Source of the DNA: Zygaena filipendulae
Taxonomy: Eukaryota; Arthropoda; Insecta; Lepidoptera; Zygaenidae
Direction: 5' to 3'
Length of the DNA stretch: 64,000 bases
Assembly: GCA_907165275.2 (NCBI GenBank)
Contig: OU015652.1
Span: 3,549,001-3,613,000, forward strand
A model generated the notes under the pieces. The model made no database searches and was not told the origin of the DNA. It saw nothing but the letters and a program-made list of their open reading frames with translations. This document shows, piece by piece, positions 12,541 through 24,930 of this stretch; the first letter of the stretch is position 1; every line of letters starts with the position of its first letter. The translations under genes and the position numbers were made by a program.

Positions 12541-15500
12541 TTGGAGAAAAAACAGACATAAGTTGGGACATAGTTACAGAATAAGTAAACTTAAAACTAG
12601 ACATAGTAACTTATGTCCTAGGCTTTCCCACAGTCTACTAGTCTCAAAATGCCAGCTTCTCAAACTACCAACTTATTACTTAACCAACTTAATAACAACT
12701 TTTCAAAAGCCAATGTCTTAAAACGCTATGATAGTGTAAAAAGTTCTCAATTATACTTACTAATTACCTATAATTTTTTGTATCAAGTGATTCTATAGTT
12801 TTGAATTTTATAAAGTCAAAACTATAAAAGTAAGTAAGTTTTGTCTTTAATAAAAATAAAACTTACTATACATTAAACATTAAACTATATATTCGCCCTA
12901 TAATAAAATTTCCAGAAATATTATATTACTAGCTAAGTAGCTATGCCCAGCGGTTTTACCCGAGTGAATTTCGGAATTCCCGCAGGAACTCCAAAGTAGC
13001 CAAATTTAATTCTTAAACCGTCCCTGAACTTTTACAAATATTTCAAGATCAAAATTAGCCAAATCGGTCCAGCCATTCTCGAGTTTTAGCGAGACAAACG
13101 AACAGCAGTTCAATGTGAGATTTCAATAATGTATAATGCACTTCCCATTTTGCAATATTTTTTAATTTAGGTACAAGAGCATTTAATGATAACTTTAGAG
13201 TAGGCACGTACATTATGTCTAATGTGTTACATTTTTCGTTTCCAATAACAAATTTTAAGCTCTATCTAACCTCACCAGCAACTCCAAACAAACATGTCGT
13301 GAACCAACCGAGGTATGTCTAATGTTGTGTACACTGCCACTGTACCACCAACACGGATAACAAGTGAACAGAAATACATATTACTAGCTGTGCCCCGCGG
13401 TTTCACCCGCGTGAGTTTCGGAATTCCCGCAGGAACTCCCTTTAGGGGGATGAAAAATAGATAGTAGCCGATTCTCAGGCTTACTGAATATGCATAAAAA
13501 ATTTCATGAGAATCGGTCAAGCCGTTTCGGAGGAGTATGGGAACGAACATTGTGACACGAGAATTTTATATATTAGATGTACCTACTTACTCAATATTTT
13601 GCTGGAAGGTGCTGGATTCATTACAAAAAATTTACATATAACTTTTAATTTAACTTGTAATTTTTAAATAAATAAATAAATAAAAAATAAAATTACCTGT
13701 ACTTGAAGTCCTTTTACAATATTTTAACTATTTTCAACAATATCTAGGTACTTAAACGTTATCTAATATTTACTTTTCACACTAAAGACGAAAATCGAGA
13801 TAGTATAGGAAGAGCAAGTTATTGTATAATGATAATAATAATCCACTTCACAACACACAGATCTACTTGATTGTATATCTTATATCAATAGGATGTAACG
13901 TTTTTTTAATGAATGGTAAAGATAGATCAGAATTTTAGTATCGTGGTTAATGTTTACATCGTCCAGGTATTCTGTAAACAAGTGTGAACACTGCCGCTTT
14001 TCCAACCCCAAAGGCCGAAGCTTACCACATATATCGACTGTGTGAAAAAGACACCCTACACATAAATAGGCATACCTACGTTGTAAATCTCTTTTTCGCT
14101 GTGAGATCTTTATTTGCTAATACTGATATAATTATATACAACGTGTTAATGAATTAACTGAAAACCTGATACACCCCATTTAAAAAATAAACAATAATAT
14201 GATTAAACTATACTTCATGTCGAAAAGTTTATACTTTAAAAGTTATTCAAGTTTATTACTTTGGAGGTGACCTATCCACAAAATTCCAAGCACTACGCCC
14301 GCGCCTATCTGTTCGAACTTTTTTGCTGCGAGCGGCGTGGCGTACGCGCCAAATATTGGATTATAAATAATTTAGACATGGGCTGATAAAAATGAAAAAA
14401 TATAACCGAAAATAAAACATAGTGCGATCGATTCGATAGTAGATTCTGAGCAAACTACTTTGTTGTTTTCAGTTAATTCATTAACACGTTGTATATATCC
14501 ATCTGATACGTATTTTATACGTAAATATAATACCTAAGTGAATATTTATGGGACGGTCAAGTTGGGTAACTCCCTCGCTGAGAAAGATTGTGACCATTGC
14601 TGACCATTGTCAATTGTGTCATGGTTTGTCCACAATACGGCTACCATACGGAACTGTCCCTATAGAACTTTATATCCGACAATTCATGTTTTTATTTTAT
14701 TTAACTTTTATTTTATTTAACACAACTATCTTTACAGTTAGGACCAATGGGATAGTGTAGCAATTAGCAAAATATGTTAAGTATAATATAATAATTATGT
14801 TTATGTATTTTACTTCTAATTTAGGAACCATAACACAATTCAAATAAAGCAATTTTTTAAAATTCAATTTCAATTCAAATATGTAATTAGGAGTAGGTAC
14901 ATAGTTACACAAATCTGAAATTACTTATTAACTATATAATATTTTTATGAACATAATTTTTCTATGGCAAATTTAATGACGATTACTCTTAAAATTTAAT
15001 AATTTGGGAGGTTTTTATTACGCAAATTATTAATCAAATAATAATATTACAAAAATAAGATATTTGGAACCCGTCAACGTCTCTCATCATACATGTATAG
15101 GTAATATTAGAAAATATTGCCCATACCAAATTTTAAATTTTACTCTTAATTTAAATTAATATTATTTAGTATTTTTGGGACCGGATGCAATGTTTTCTAA
15201 AATATTTAAAACACCGCTTTCTACTTTTAGTAATAAAACAATAGAATTATTTATTATTATGTAAGTATGTTCTTGTTACGATGATTAAAATGGTAAATCT
15301 CTTTGTTTCAGATTTGGTTTTTTACTGACACCGACAACAAACTTCACCAAAACCAAACGGGTAGGTACATACTAAGCAATTTGCAATTCTAAACGCGCAC
15401 TCGGCATACCTTATCTGTTTGTTATAATATCATGTTGCCGAAAAGTATTTAACTTCTGCGAGTTCTAAATAGTTAAGCTAACTCACCCCTTCGCCAATAT

Positions 15501-18500
15501 ACCTGGCGTTACATTTCAGCCATTTTTATTTTAAACCCTATCCCGTATGAACAAAACTCAATTCTGTTGCAGGTGGTCACATGGTAAACACAAATTGTTC
15601 GTCGTCCCACGACCGCAAACATTTGTGCTGCAAAATGTCTGTGGAGTACGATTATTTCCTAGAGAGTGGTAAAAAGTGAGTAAAATAAAATTGCTGTTTT
15701 ATTTACTTCCTACTAGCCGTATCACCCGTGTCAATTAAGAGGTTTTAATTCGGAAAATATTCTGTATCTATACAAATTTTAAACTTTCACAAATATTATT
15801 AAGTACATGTTCTTTAAAAAAATATATTCACGTGTAAAATCCTTTGAGTGCTTTTCGCAAGTGGACACAACCTTTGAAATTTTGCGTTTCCAAACGCCAC
15901 GGGCATGTCACTTCATTTTCGAAACAGCCATGCCTACTGTTACAAGCTGAAACAGTCACTTTGACTATCATTATCTTGGTTATAATTACAATCAAAGCTG
16001 AGTTTAATCTCTCGTTAAACTATCGCGAACGTCGTCAATCAAGTCTCACCAACAGATCTCAGCAATTATAAGGCAATCAAAGCAAATTTTGTTACATATG
16101 CATTGATAGACGGCATTAATCAGGTCCGTAATTACAACCGTGGTTAATCCTAAATGCTCGGTGATTAGACAGAGACTTCATACTTACCTTTCGGCTATAA
16201 GAACATCCCACGGTACATAACGTTTTGATATTTTATAACCATCTGTGACCCGCGGTTTCACCCGCGTGAAACGCTTTTATATAACAACTTTTTTCCCGAC
16301 ATCCGATTTAAATACCTAAAACAAAGCCATTATGCTGCTCCAATCTAAGCTTAATCTACCTGTGAAAACCGCGTGATAATTCATTCAGTATTCTTAGAGA
16401 TTATCGTGAACAGACTCGCGGATTCTACTCTTTTATTGTTGTAAAGATTTTACTTTTATGAAATTATAACGAGAAGCAAGTTTGCAGGATGTAAGGATTC
16501 TAAATATCTCTAGTATGTAGAATATAAAACAACTCTCTCTCAACTCTCTCCCTTTTATAATATCCGTTTGTCTGTCTATATTTTGTAAGCGCCTCGCGCC
16601 AATCTGACTTTATACAAAGCGCTTTAAAAGTTCATATTTTGTAATCTATTTGAAACTTTCTTGAAAATGTCACTGTGCTGACCTGAAGTATCATTGAACT
16701 TTCCAGTCGACCGTCTATATTAATTTAACGTCTCATAAAGATTTTTGGTTCACCGCACCTCGGTTCTGTTCGTTTACACAGTTCTATAATGGTTTTTGTT
16801 TTTCATGAAAACAACACGCTTTTAACTTCTGTTTTTAGAAGCTTGTCTGAATAAACAATGAATAACTTTTGTTTGTCCCGCCTTCGTTATGGTGCGCACC
16901 GATTTCGTTTCTCAGGACTACCCTGATAAAGTTTCATATTACACCATTTGAATGTAAATATTGTAAAAATCAGCGTCCCTATTATAAACGGACTTCATAA
17001 AAAGGAGGAGGCTCTCAGTTAGACTGTATACTATATTTTTTAATAATTTAATTTTTTATGTCTGTCTGTTCACGCATACTTTCTTTGTTTATGAAGAGAT
17101 TTTAATGCTTATTTTTTTGTAGTTAACATGCCCAAGTTATATTTATTCTCTGTTTTATATGCCGTTCCCCGAGGGTTCATCCGTGTATCACCATTATCCT
17201 CACCTTAGGGGTTGAATTAATAAAAACCCTATCTTAGTACATAATTACCAATTTTATTAAAGACTAGCTGTCCCGCGCGGTTTCACCTGCGATAACTTCG
17301 GAGTTCCCGCGGGAATTCCGGTTTACAATATAGCCTATGCTACTCAGCGATAATGTAGCTCCTCTGTGGTTTCTTGTGCTATTTTATGTCAACCCTAAAT
17401 TATTTTTGTTGTAAATTTGGTAAATAAAATTAAAAAAAAAAAAATGTGAAAGAATTTTTGAAATCGGTCTAGTATTTTTTTAAGTTAAATCGTAACATAC
17501 AAACAAAAAATCAAATATTTCCTCTTTATAATATTAGTATAGAAAGTCTAGTGAAAATCTTCATTGTGATTGTATGTCAGTCTGACAGTCCAAGTCCATA
17601 ATTAGTTTTTTTGAATACAAACAAAAAATTTTTTTTAAGTGTAGTATTAAACTATTTTATCAAGCCGAAAGTATACGTATAATATTTCTATCCTAATAAC
17701 GACTAACGTGCTAAAACAGTTGTCTCTACATTTTGTGCAACGTCATAGGATAAAATATGAAAGCGGTTGTAATCTATACACTCAGAGGCTTCGTCGCGTA
17801 GCTAATGTAAATAAATACATAACCACACAACGTTAATGGTTTACGGAGAGTAAATTCAATATTATTTCGGGCTCAATAATTTTCACGCCTTTACCTACAA
17901 CGGCGATGAAATGTTTTTGTTGGGTCTCCTTTGTTTTTCCTTCACCGTTTTTGGAGTTTGTATGTCAAACACTTGCGTATTTAAAATATTCACCTTTTAA
18001 TTTAAATAACGGTTAATAAACATTTATTACTAGCTGTGCCCCGCGGTTTCAGCCGCGTGAGTTTCGGAATTTCCGCAGGAACTCCAAAGTAGCCTAACTT
18101 AATCCTTAAAACATCAGCTAATTAGCAATGAAAGTTCCGTAAAAACTCTGGTCCAACCTTTTCGGAGATTCACCCACGTGAGTTTCGGAATTTCCGCAGA
18201 TACTCCAAACTTCTTTTATTCTTCTTCTCCTTACACAAACACAACAAATATAAAGAATTAGCGAATTTGGTCCAGCCGTTCATGCGTGATGCTGTGACCA
18301 AGGGAAATGGGGATTCATTTTTACATTATACAATATACATATATATATACATACATATATAATAAATTTAGATATTAAAGGGAAACTGAACGTATTTCCG
18401 GTGTATAGATAAAAAAACGAAAAAAAAATTCAATCAATAAAGTGTAACAGAACAAGCGTCAAACGTAATGATTACTGATTAGCTACGGTTGGCATCATTA

Positions 18501-21500
18501 ATAAAATTACTATTAATTGGTCCCATATATCCGTCTGTGCTCGATTGAATCGTTGTCAGAGCTCTGCAAAGTTACATTTGTCTCTGTATTCTAGCGCTCG
18601 CGCGCTCGTAACTCGCGCCTGTTAATTTCCAATTTTCATTGCCCACGCATCAATTGGAGAGTAACTATAAAGTGTGTAATCGTTCGTTATAAAAGTGGAT
18701 GCCGCTTTTGATGTCCTTCCGTTTGAATCGACATACCTAGTAAGAGATTTTTTAATTGGGTGACTTTATTCATAATGATTCAACGCATCATGCATCACCG
18801 CAAGAATTATTTTACAACGCATTTACAAATTAGAATTTAACATGTAGGTAGAGTTTACGAAGAACTAGCTGAATTTATTTTATGCTTTAAAATTTCAATA
18901 GTAAATTGGCAAAATTAGTATAAAATAAATTTGTACACACGTTTGCTATAGGTAGGTCAAAAAAGGCGTTCGCCTGATTTATTTTCGCGTTACCTACATC
19001 AAATCTTAAGCCAAGAGATCCTTATTCAAAGCTAAAGCTTATAAATATGGTATTTATCTAATCGTTACAAAGCAAAAACTTCTTAGCCTTCATTGAAATT
19101 TTCTTTTGTCTAATCCAGACTTCTTACATTTTTAACCTACAAAAAGCCTTTGAAGATATAAGGAAGGTCAGATTTCAAATAGTTATTTTTATCGGGCCCA
19201 GGAGGGACGGTCGCCTCGCATAATAGGATTAGAGAACCCGGCCCGTACAGCTGAAATATAACTCTACTAGATATGGATTCAACGGAGGAAATAAAGTAGG
19301 TACACGGAAAAAATAATTCACATATTATATTCTAAACTTTATTAAACCCCTATTTACACAATGTCGCAAAATTTATTACATGGACAATTCTTAATTCCTA
19401 GGTACCTACTGAATTTATTTGTGGTCACGGCCACGTAGGTACTCGCAATAAATTACGACTGTTTTTATCTAAAGTATGCAATTGAAATATAAGTAATTTA
19501 GCTTAGCTTAGATGGTGAGTTTATCAGCCACTACAGTGTATACAAAATATTTGATTACAGGATATAGTGTCCAGACACAGGTCTCTTCTTTCATGTTATT
19601 ATTTAGTTCTGTTGAACGACTACTACAGTTAAAGGTATTTGAGACCCTATCTGGACTTAAAGCTTACACCGTGTAGAGATAACCGGACCGACTTTAATAG
19701 CCTTTTGGATATTTACGACTTACCATGCGACATTAACTGCCATTGCTGTAGTAGATACCTATTAATACCTATTATTATTATAGTATCTACGCGGTCCCAT
19801 AAAAATGAAAGCTTAGTGCTAATTCTTTTACTTACATTCATATACCTACAGAGCAAATGGGTCAATAAATTTCAAGACTGACAAATAAAACACAGGTTTT
19901 CACCGGAATTCGTCTTTAATCATCAACATCGTCCTTCACGAGTGATGTATTCATTTCAAGGCTTCTCTATTTTATACTTACTTTCTTGAAAGATTCATCT
20001 TTGGCCTCAAAATAGACCTCAGTTCAGCAGTAACTGCAATCTTGCCTTTGTTTCCAATGATTTGTGACACTCCGGACTGTCTTAGTGAAAAATAAGGTTT
20101 TCTCCTTCGCTGTAATATACGGATTTTTCTTTTGAATTTCTTTTTTTGTGATTCACGAGTTAAAAATCATCTATTCTTACAAGATTTAATAGATTTGTTG
20201 TCTTTTCTTTAATCAATGTTATTTAACTACAACGGAGCTATATTTTATGATAAATCGCGTTAATCAAAAGCTATTAGACAGCTGTCTTGCAAGAAATATG
20301 TGTTATTGATTTTAATTTCGCAAACGAAAACTTGATATGCAGAAACCTGATCTAGATTATATGTTGGCGTTCTGGACCTCATTTGTCGTACGCCATATTG
20401 CAAGATGTGGTCCCGAGTTGCGCCCACTATACTTGCGCAAGCGCAGCTCCTGTAATTTGCGTCAATGGTAATGTCGGCAAACTGTACCGATAATTATACG
20501 CACAGAATCTTGCTTACTATCTTATTTTGTACTTGATATAATATAATATAGTAACAGATTTAATCACAAAGATCTTTTGATGACCTGGGTTAATTTTCTC
20601 AGATGTTTGAAAACCAAATACGTTTAAGCTTTATACTATCGATCCGTAATTTTATCTTTTTTCACATACTACTCGAATCATTTATCGTATCTAATGGACT
20701 TTGTTTACTTTATCGTTTCTTTATTTACGTTTTCATTCAAAATTAGTGGTTAGTACGTTGTTATAAAATCCAATCTTCCACAGGTGGTTCTGTCATTTCG
20801 ACGATGACAACTATGTCAACGTGCCGCAGCTGGTCAACGTGCTGCAAAAGTACAATCATCAGGAGGATTGGTATCTGGGGCGCACATCGGTGTACGAGCC
20901 TGTCAAAATATACAAAACTGTATGTTATTCGGAAGTGAATTAATGCAGTTCTGGGGGAAGTTTGTTGAAATTTATGGTTTCTTGTTCACTTGTTACAGGT
21001 GAAGTCTTCGTTTTGGTTCGCTACCGGCGGTGCGGGGTTTTGCATAAGCCGAAGTTTAGCGCTGAAAATGTTACCTGTTGCAAGGTACGTTGAGGAGTTT
21101 GCATGCCTCACAGCTCCACGCAAACTGCGGTACTAAGTAGTGCTTCGGTAAGCGACTGTGTGAAGTTTTTTATTCGTAATATTAAGCTTAACACGTGCAT
21201 TTTGTTTGCAGCGGCGGCAGATTCATCAGTATCTGCGAGGGTATTCGGTTACCGGATGACGTAACGATGGGCTTCGTTGTAGGTAAGAATATTAATATAT
21301 CTACTTATTTTGATAAAATTATTTTGCTCGGTTCGATGGTGTATTAAAATTTATGAAATTTATTGATTTTCTGGAGAAGTGAAATTTCTATTTTTCTAGA
21401 GAGAATTTTCTAGAGAACTTGCAAATTTGAAAATATCGTACAAATGTGTACATACCTAAATATTAGTTAAAGGACTGTACAATAAATATTCTAACATAAT

Positions 21501-23410
21501 AATATGATATTTATACTGCTCATCATCATAATAATTTTTTAAATACTAAGTGTATTGTTTGTGAAGATGCATTAAAGTAACAATGTTGTTTACCGACTCA
21601 ATGGATTAAGATTAGGTACAGATAGAACAAGATAGAATATGTTATCTATGAGACGTCTAATACTTTTATCCCTGAGATATCGAGGAAATCGCGAAATTCA
21701 CACGGGCAAACCTACACTACCCTAATATTACAAAGGGGTAAAAGTTATAAGTTCTGATGTAGTAGCCAATCTCTGGAACTACTTAACGTTATCCTCGAGT
21801 AGTTTAGGCTACTTTTATCCTGTAACGAAGAGTACCCTGGGGAGTTCGAAGTTCACGCGGGTGGAGATGCGTGGGACAGCTATAGTATAGTGTGTAATAC
21901 CATAGTTTTGTTATTATCCAACTATTCGAGTACAGCAACAGCGAACGAACAGGCATTGAACCCAGACTAAACATTGCGTGCTGACTGTCACTACCTATAT
22001 CCAATTACTGAGCTAGTGCTTATGTTCAACAAGGCATTGTATATTAAACTAACGTAACCGAACACGTTAAAATTTTTCATGTCATACCTACTTGAATCGA
22101 TTTGAATTTAAATTACTACTTTTTGACACTGATAACGTACGAGGTATCCGTTTGCGACGCGGTGGAGCATGTGAATACCATAATTGGTTGATTGAGCACT
22201 CAAATTAATTGTTAAGAATTCGCTAAATAATGATTTACGCAACAGAGGATCCTTGTAAAGTATATTTTAGTTAGTTACCAAACTGTTCCCCCGCAGTTCC
22301 ACCCAGGTCGTTTTCCTTTCAGGAACTCTTGAAATCGGAATGAAAATTATTAACCTCTCCTTTTCCAACACCTAAATTACTCGTAACTTTACAAAAAATT
22401 GCTATTTTCCGCAAAATTCGGGTCTCCTTTACCTACTATTAGTTTCGGAACAAAGTGTTCCAGTCAATGGTACTGTAGCTTCCTTTAAAAAAAGAAATTA
22501 AAATCCTGCATCTGGTAGGTATTTGCCGAGATTACCTGGTACATCCAAACTAAGAACTTTGACCGTTTATAGTATTAGAGTAGCATAAGGTGTAAAACGT
22601 TAAAAGCACTAATGAAAAAATATTACAATCATCTTAGAAACAGAAATAACTTTAGTTTAAATAATAATTAAGTACAGACTCATACATACTTGATGATATC
22701 TAGACCGTGGGACGTGGCTAAGATTTTTTTGTTTTATTTCCATTTTTTAGAACACATGATGAAGAAAAATTTAACCCTTGTCTCTGAATTCCACTCGCAT
22801 TTGGAGCAGATGAAATTGTTGGACCCCGAGAAGTTCCGGGACCAGATCTCATTCAGCTACAGCAAAGCTGAGGAGCAATGGAACGTCGTTAATGTTCCTG
22901 GTTTCAACACAAGATACGACCCCACTAGGTAAGTCATACATTTCAAAATTCTCAAGTCTATGAAAAAAAATCTTTTATCTGTGCTCATGTCCTATCATTA
23001 TGTAGTTATACGTAATTCATTCCGTCAGCTCTCATCTCTACGTTACTTTTAAGATTTGACAAAAATTTACCAAAAAATGCGCAGTCATTGCGTCACGCCT
23101 TAACAAATATTAGCACTCAGATATCTTCAAAATTTGTTAGTTTAGTAGACTCTGCAGGTAGTATTCCCGGTTCAGGTAATAGTGTGTAGTAAAGCTTTGA
23201 GATGTAAAAAAATGTGAGCACAATACTCTATATGAATGTTAAAACAGAGGAGAGATTTTCTTTTATTAGGTATTTCCAATTAAAAAACCCGTGATACATG
23301 ACACAATCGAGTACCATTTACCAGTTGCCATTTAACAATGTTTTGTTTGTTTCAGGTTTCTCTCGTTGCATTGTTTCCTCTTCCCGGACTTCAAATTCTG
23401 TCCAAGATAA
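9649..23410 (+). CDS. fng: fringe: beta-1,3-N-acetylglucosaminyltransferase, 8 coding exons, 323 aa
   Basis: Fringe is a type II Golgi glycosyltransferase (family GT31) that adds GlcNAc to O-fucose on Notch EGF repeats and so changes which ligands Notch answers to. Coding exons are 9649-9942, 15312-15360, 15573-15675, 20784-20919, 20999-21084, 21212-21282, 22751-22928 and 23356-23410. All introns are GT-AG and the phases join without error into 323 codons. Visible features: a signal anchor at residues 7-25; the start of the catalytic domain ([12 protein letters not shown]) at 66-77; the Mn-binding DDD at 155-157 within [26 protein letters not shown] at 199-211; LPDD at 236-239, the segment holding the proposed catalytic Asp in vertebrate Fringe; FHSHLE at 260-265; and a Cys-rich C-terminus ending FCPR. 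The ATG at 9649 is the first after an in-frame TGA at 9589-9591. The protein is shorter than Drosophila fringe, which has a longer stem, and close to vertebrate Fringe length. Family assignment is very secure; a non-coding first exon cannot be excluded. Confidence 0.95.
11340..11560. promoter_or_regulatory. CpG-rich island in fng intron 1 (candidate regulatory)
   Basis: A sharp GC- and CpG-rich block (CTTGCGCCGCGCCCGCGCGT, then GGCCACGTGAC with an E-box) inside very AT-rich intron. It could be an enhancer, an alternative promoter or a decayed element. No open frame supports coding. Confidence 0.3.
12502..12541. repeat. TTTA microsatellite
   Basis: About ten copies of TTTA in fringe intron 1, directly followed by TTGGAGAAAAAACAGACATA; on the minus strand this is the kind of (AAAT)n tail that ends some LINEs. 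Confidence 0.8.
12929..13133 (-). mobile_element. Helitron-like element in fng intron 1
   Basis: CTAGCT...CAGCGGTTTTACCCGAGTG, GGAATTCCCGCAGGAACTCC, then CCATTCTCGAGTTTTAGCGA. Member of the GTGAGTTTCGG subfamily. Confidence 0.55.
13384..13577 (-). mobile_element. Helitron-like element, complete, in fng intron 1
   Basis: CTAGCTGTGCCCCGCGGTTT through CCGCAGGAACTCC to TTTTATATATTAGA. Read on its own strand it begins TCTAATATATAAAA, ends with a GCGGG...CCCGC hairpin and CTAG, and lies between A and T. Confidence 0.7.
13826..13870 (-). mobile_element. SINE 3' tail fragment
   Basis: ATAATAATAATCCACTTCAC plus CAGATCTACTTGAT, nearly identical to the tail end of the SINE at 36607. Confidence 0.55.
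15312..15360 (+). CDS. fng: fng coding exon 2 (49 bp)
   Basis: Codes [16 protein letters not shown] plus the first base of a Gly codon, matching the conserved FTD strand of Fringe. The acceptor is TTTGTTTCAG and the donor GTAGGT. It is short enough that a length-based gene finder would probably miss it. Confidence 0.9.
15573..15675 (+). CDS. fng: fng coding exon 3
   Basis: Residues 115-149, including TNCSSSH and [17 protein letters not shown], the usual Fringe sequence just before the DDD motif. Acceptor TTGCAG, donor GTGAGT. The exon ends inside a Lys codon that exon 4 completes. Confidence 0.92.
16243..16285 (-). mobile_element. Helitron-like 3' end fragment
   Basis: CATCTGTGACCCGCGGTTTC then ACCCGCGTGAAA. 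Only the hairpin end remains. Confidence 0.5.
16325..16440 (-). repeat. Dispersed copy of the 117-bp repeat
   Basis: Reverse complement carries AATAAAAGAGTAGAATCCGC, CACGCGGTTTTCACAGGTAG and AAGCTTAGATTGGAGCAGC, matching the units at 33205-33535. Confidence 0.6.
17264..17543 (-). mobile_element. Helitron-like element in fng intron 3
   Basis: CTAGCTGTCCCGCGCGGTTT at the left, GAGTTCCCGCGGGAATTCCG inside, and ATAATATTAGTATAGA at the right, the reverse of TCTATACTAATATTAT. Confidence 0.65.
18030..18330 (-). mobile_element. Helitron-like element with internal head duplication
   Basis: CTAGCTGTGCCCCGCGGTTT and GTGAGTTTCGGAATTTCCGC occur at the left; a second GTGAGTTTCGGAATTTCCGC follows at about 18178. 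The same duplicated layout is seen at 52627-52812, so it is a feature of this subfamily. Confidence 0.6.
20784..20919 (+). CDS. fng: fng coding exon 4 (DDD motif)
   Basis: Residues 150-194. It carries [16 protein letters not shown], the nucleotide-sugar and Mn-binding heart of the enzyme, then [13 protein letters not shown]. Acceptor TTCCACAG, donor GTATGT, ending in phase 0. Confidence 0.95.
20999..21084 (+). CDS. fng: fng coding exon 5
   Basis: Residues 195-222 with [20 protein letters not shown], one of the most conserved Fringe blocks. It follows a 79-bp intron (acceptor TTGTTACAG) and ends at GTACGT within a Ser codon. Confidence 0.94.
21212..21282 (+). CDS. fng: fng coding exon 6
   Basis: Residues 223-246 with [14 protein letters not shown], the segment that includes the proposed catalytic Asp in the family. 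Acceptor TTTGCAG, donor GTAAGA. Confidence 0.93.
21283..22750 (+). other. fng intron 6 (1.5 kb)
   Basis: AT-rich, with a very decayed Helitron-like 3' end near 22275-22340 and a SINE-like B-box remnant near 21950. Nothing else recognised. Confidence 0.7.
22751..22928 (+). CDS. fng: fng coding exon 7
   Basis: Residues 247-305: FHSHLEQM and the C-terminal part of the catalytic domain up to YDPT. Acceptor CATTTTTTAG, donor GTAAGT. The open frame upstream of 22751 is intron read-through and not coding. Confidence 0.93.
23356..23410 (+). CDS. fng: fng coding exon 8 and stop
   Basis: Codes [18 protein letters not shown] then TAA. The HC...FP...CPR ending is diagnostic of Fringe and supplies the last pair of cysteines. 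Acceptor TTTGTTTCAG. Confidence 0.93.
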
Positions 23411-23640
23411 CACGTAAAAATATAAGAGGTATATTTTCATCGACAATATACGAAGAATACATCTTGTATTAATATTATTATCTATTGACAAAGGATAATA
23501 TAAGGTTTTATCACACATTTGGTGTGACTATAAATTCGTATTATGATAGTTATTTATTTTTGTAAATCTTGGTTAGTGAAAAAAGACAGGCGAGTTGTAC
23601 ATCAAGAAATTAAAGGTAGCCAATTTTACCGCTTCTTCTT

Positions 23641-23652
23641 AATAAAAATAAA
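23641..23652 (+). terminator. Likely fng poly(A) signal
   Basis: Two AATAAA hexamers overlap end to end about 230 bp after the fringe stop. They are the first canonical signals downstream, so a 3' UTR of roughly 250 bp is likely. Later AATAAA copies near 24.08 kb could serve a longer form. Confidence 0.5.
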
Positions 23653-24267
23653 ACGTTTAAAACTAATTAACAAATCCACTAAAGAAACACGAATTAAATT
23701 ATACTTGGTGGAGTTTTAATTATGTAAATTGTGATACCTATTAGTATTGAAATTAGGTATTAAAGTTTCAACTTTCAACTAATTATTGTAAAATACCTAC
23801 CCATTAAATTATTTCGTAAACTTAAGTTCGTTGCACTATGAACATTGTGTAAATAATTTAAATTAATTTCTCCAACAACTGTGATATTAGTAAGTAAAAT
23901 TGTAATTATATGCGTGCTATTGAAAGTTTTAGAGCTATTTAAAGAATCATCACAGTCAAATATGTTATCGTAATTGTTTGTGAGTTTAATTGTTTATTAT
24001 ACAATTTATTTTTTTATTTGCAATTTTATTACTTACCTGAACCTAACACGTTATGAAATTACAATCATAAAATACAATAAAAATAAAATTGAATCATGTT
24101 TAACTGAGGGCCTAGAAAAATACCATAAGAGTGGCATTATTTTAACCTATTATTGAAATGGTTACTTTATGAAAAGCACATACGGTTGAATTGGACAAAA
24201 TTTGGATTTAAGGTCCCCCAAGCTGGAAATTGATTTTAGTAGTTCAATATGATTATGATTTACCTAA

Positions 24268-24529
24268 TCTATACATAAAAATGCTTTGTCCTGAATGACT
24301 GATGGATCAACGCACAGACTAAACCGCTGATCGTAGAGACCTGAACCTTGGCCACCACTTGAACCACACCTTGTATTGACCTTGTATTCTTTTGTATGAC
24401 GTAGGCATCCGATAAGAAAGGATTTTTGAAAATTCAACCCTTAAGCGGATGAGGGGTTGCAAAGTTTGTATGAAACAATTCCGCGAGAACTTCGAAATTA
24501 TCGCGGGTGAAACCGCGCGGGACAGCTTG
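24268..24529 (+). mobile_element. Helitron-like element (TCTATACATAAAAATG subfamily)
   Basis: Starts TCTATACATAAAAATGCTTT, then CTGACTGATGG-like start region, GAGGGGTTGCAAAGTTTGTA, and ends ATTATCGCGGGTGAAACCGC then GCGGGACAGCTTG. Confidence 0.65.
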
Positions 24530-24609
24530 TATTTCTATAAAAGATGGTGGTATATCATAACAAAAAAAACGTAAACAAAAAAATAACCTGTAGTATTAAT
24601 TTATTTATT

Positions 24610-24930
24610 GTAGACTGTTCCTCGCGATATCACCAGCGGTAATTTCGAAGTTCCAGTGGGAATTCCGGGATAAAAAGTACACTATGTACCTCTCACAACT
24701 TGTATGCAAACGCGTGAAAGCGTAACAAAGTATACTTCCAATAATTATTTATCGTTATATTTCAATCAATTTACAAAAAACCTTGACAAATTATATCCTT
24801 ACACCTTCCTCATGTATCACTCCATTTATTGATGAAAACCGCATGAAAATCCCTTCAGTAGTTTTCGAGTTTAGCGCAAACAGACAAACAGACAGACGCG
24901 GCGGAGGATTTTATTTTATAATATGTAAAA
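24610..24930 (-). mobile_element. Helitron-like element
   Basis: CTGTTCCTCGCGATATCACC at the left, CGAAGTTCCAGTGGGAATTC, CCTTCAGTAGTTTTCGAG and ACAGACAGACGCGGCGGAGG near the right. Confidence 0.55.

Larger units (their letters stand above)
9943..15311 (+). other. fng intron 1 (5.4 kb)
   Basis: AT-rich intron. It holds a GC-rich island at 11340-11560, a TTTA microsatellite at 12502-12541, Helitron-like elements at 12929-13133 and 13384-13577, and a SINE tail at 13826-13870. I see no credible coding exon in it. Confidence 0.8.
15676..20783 (+). other. fng intron 3 (5.1 kb)
   Basis: AT-rich intron with Helitron-like copies at 16243-16285, 17264-17543 and 18030-18330 and one dispersed copy of the 117-bp repeat at 16325-16440. 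Two short CpG-rich patches (18590-18630 and 20390-20460) could be regulatory. No coding exon is evident. Confidence 0.75.

Noticed and set aside
22690..22750. Upstream extension of fringe exon 7
   Set aside because: The open frame runs into the intron, but the TTTTTTAG acceptor at 22750 is needed to keep the split Glu codon and the conserved FVVE junction.
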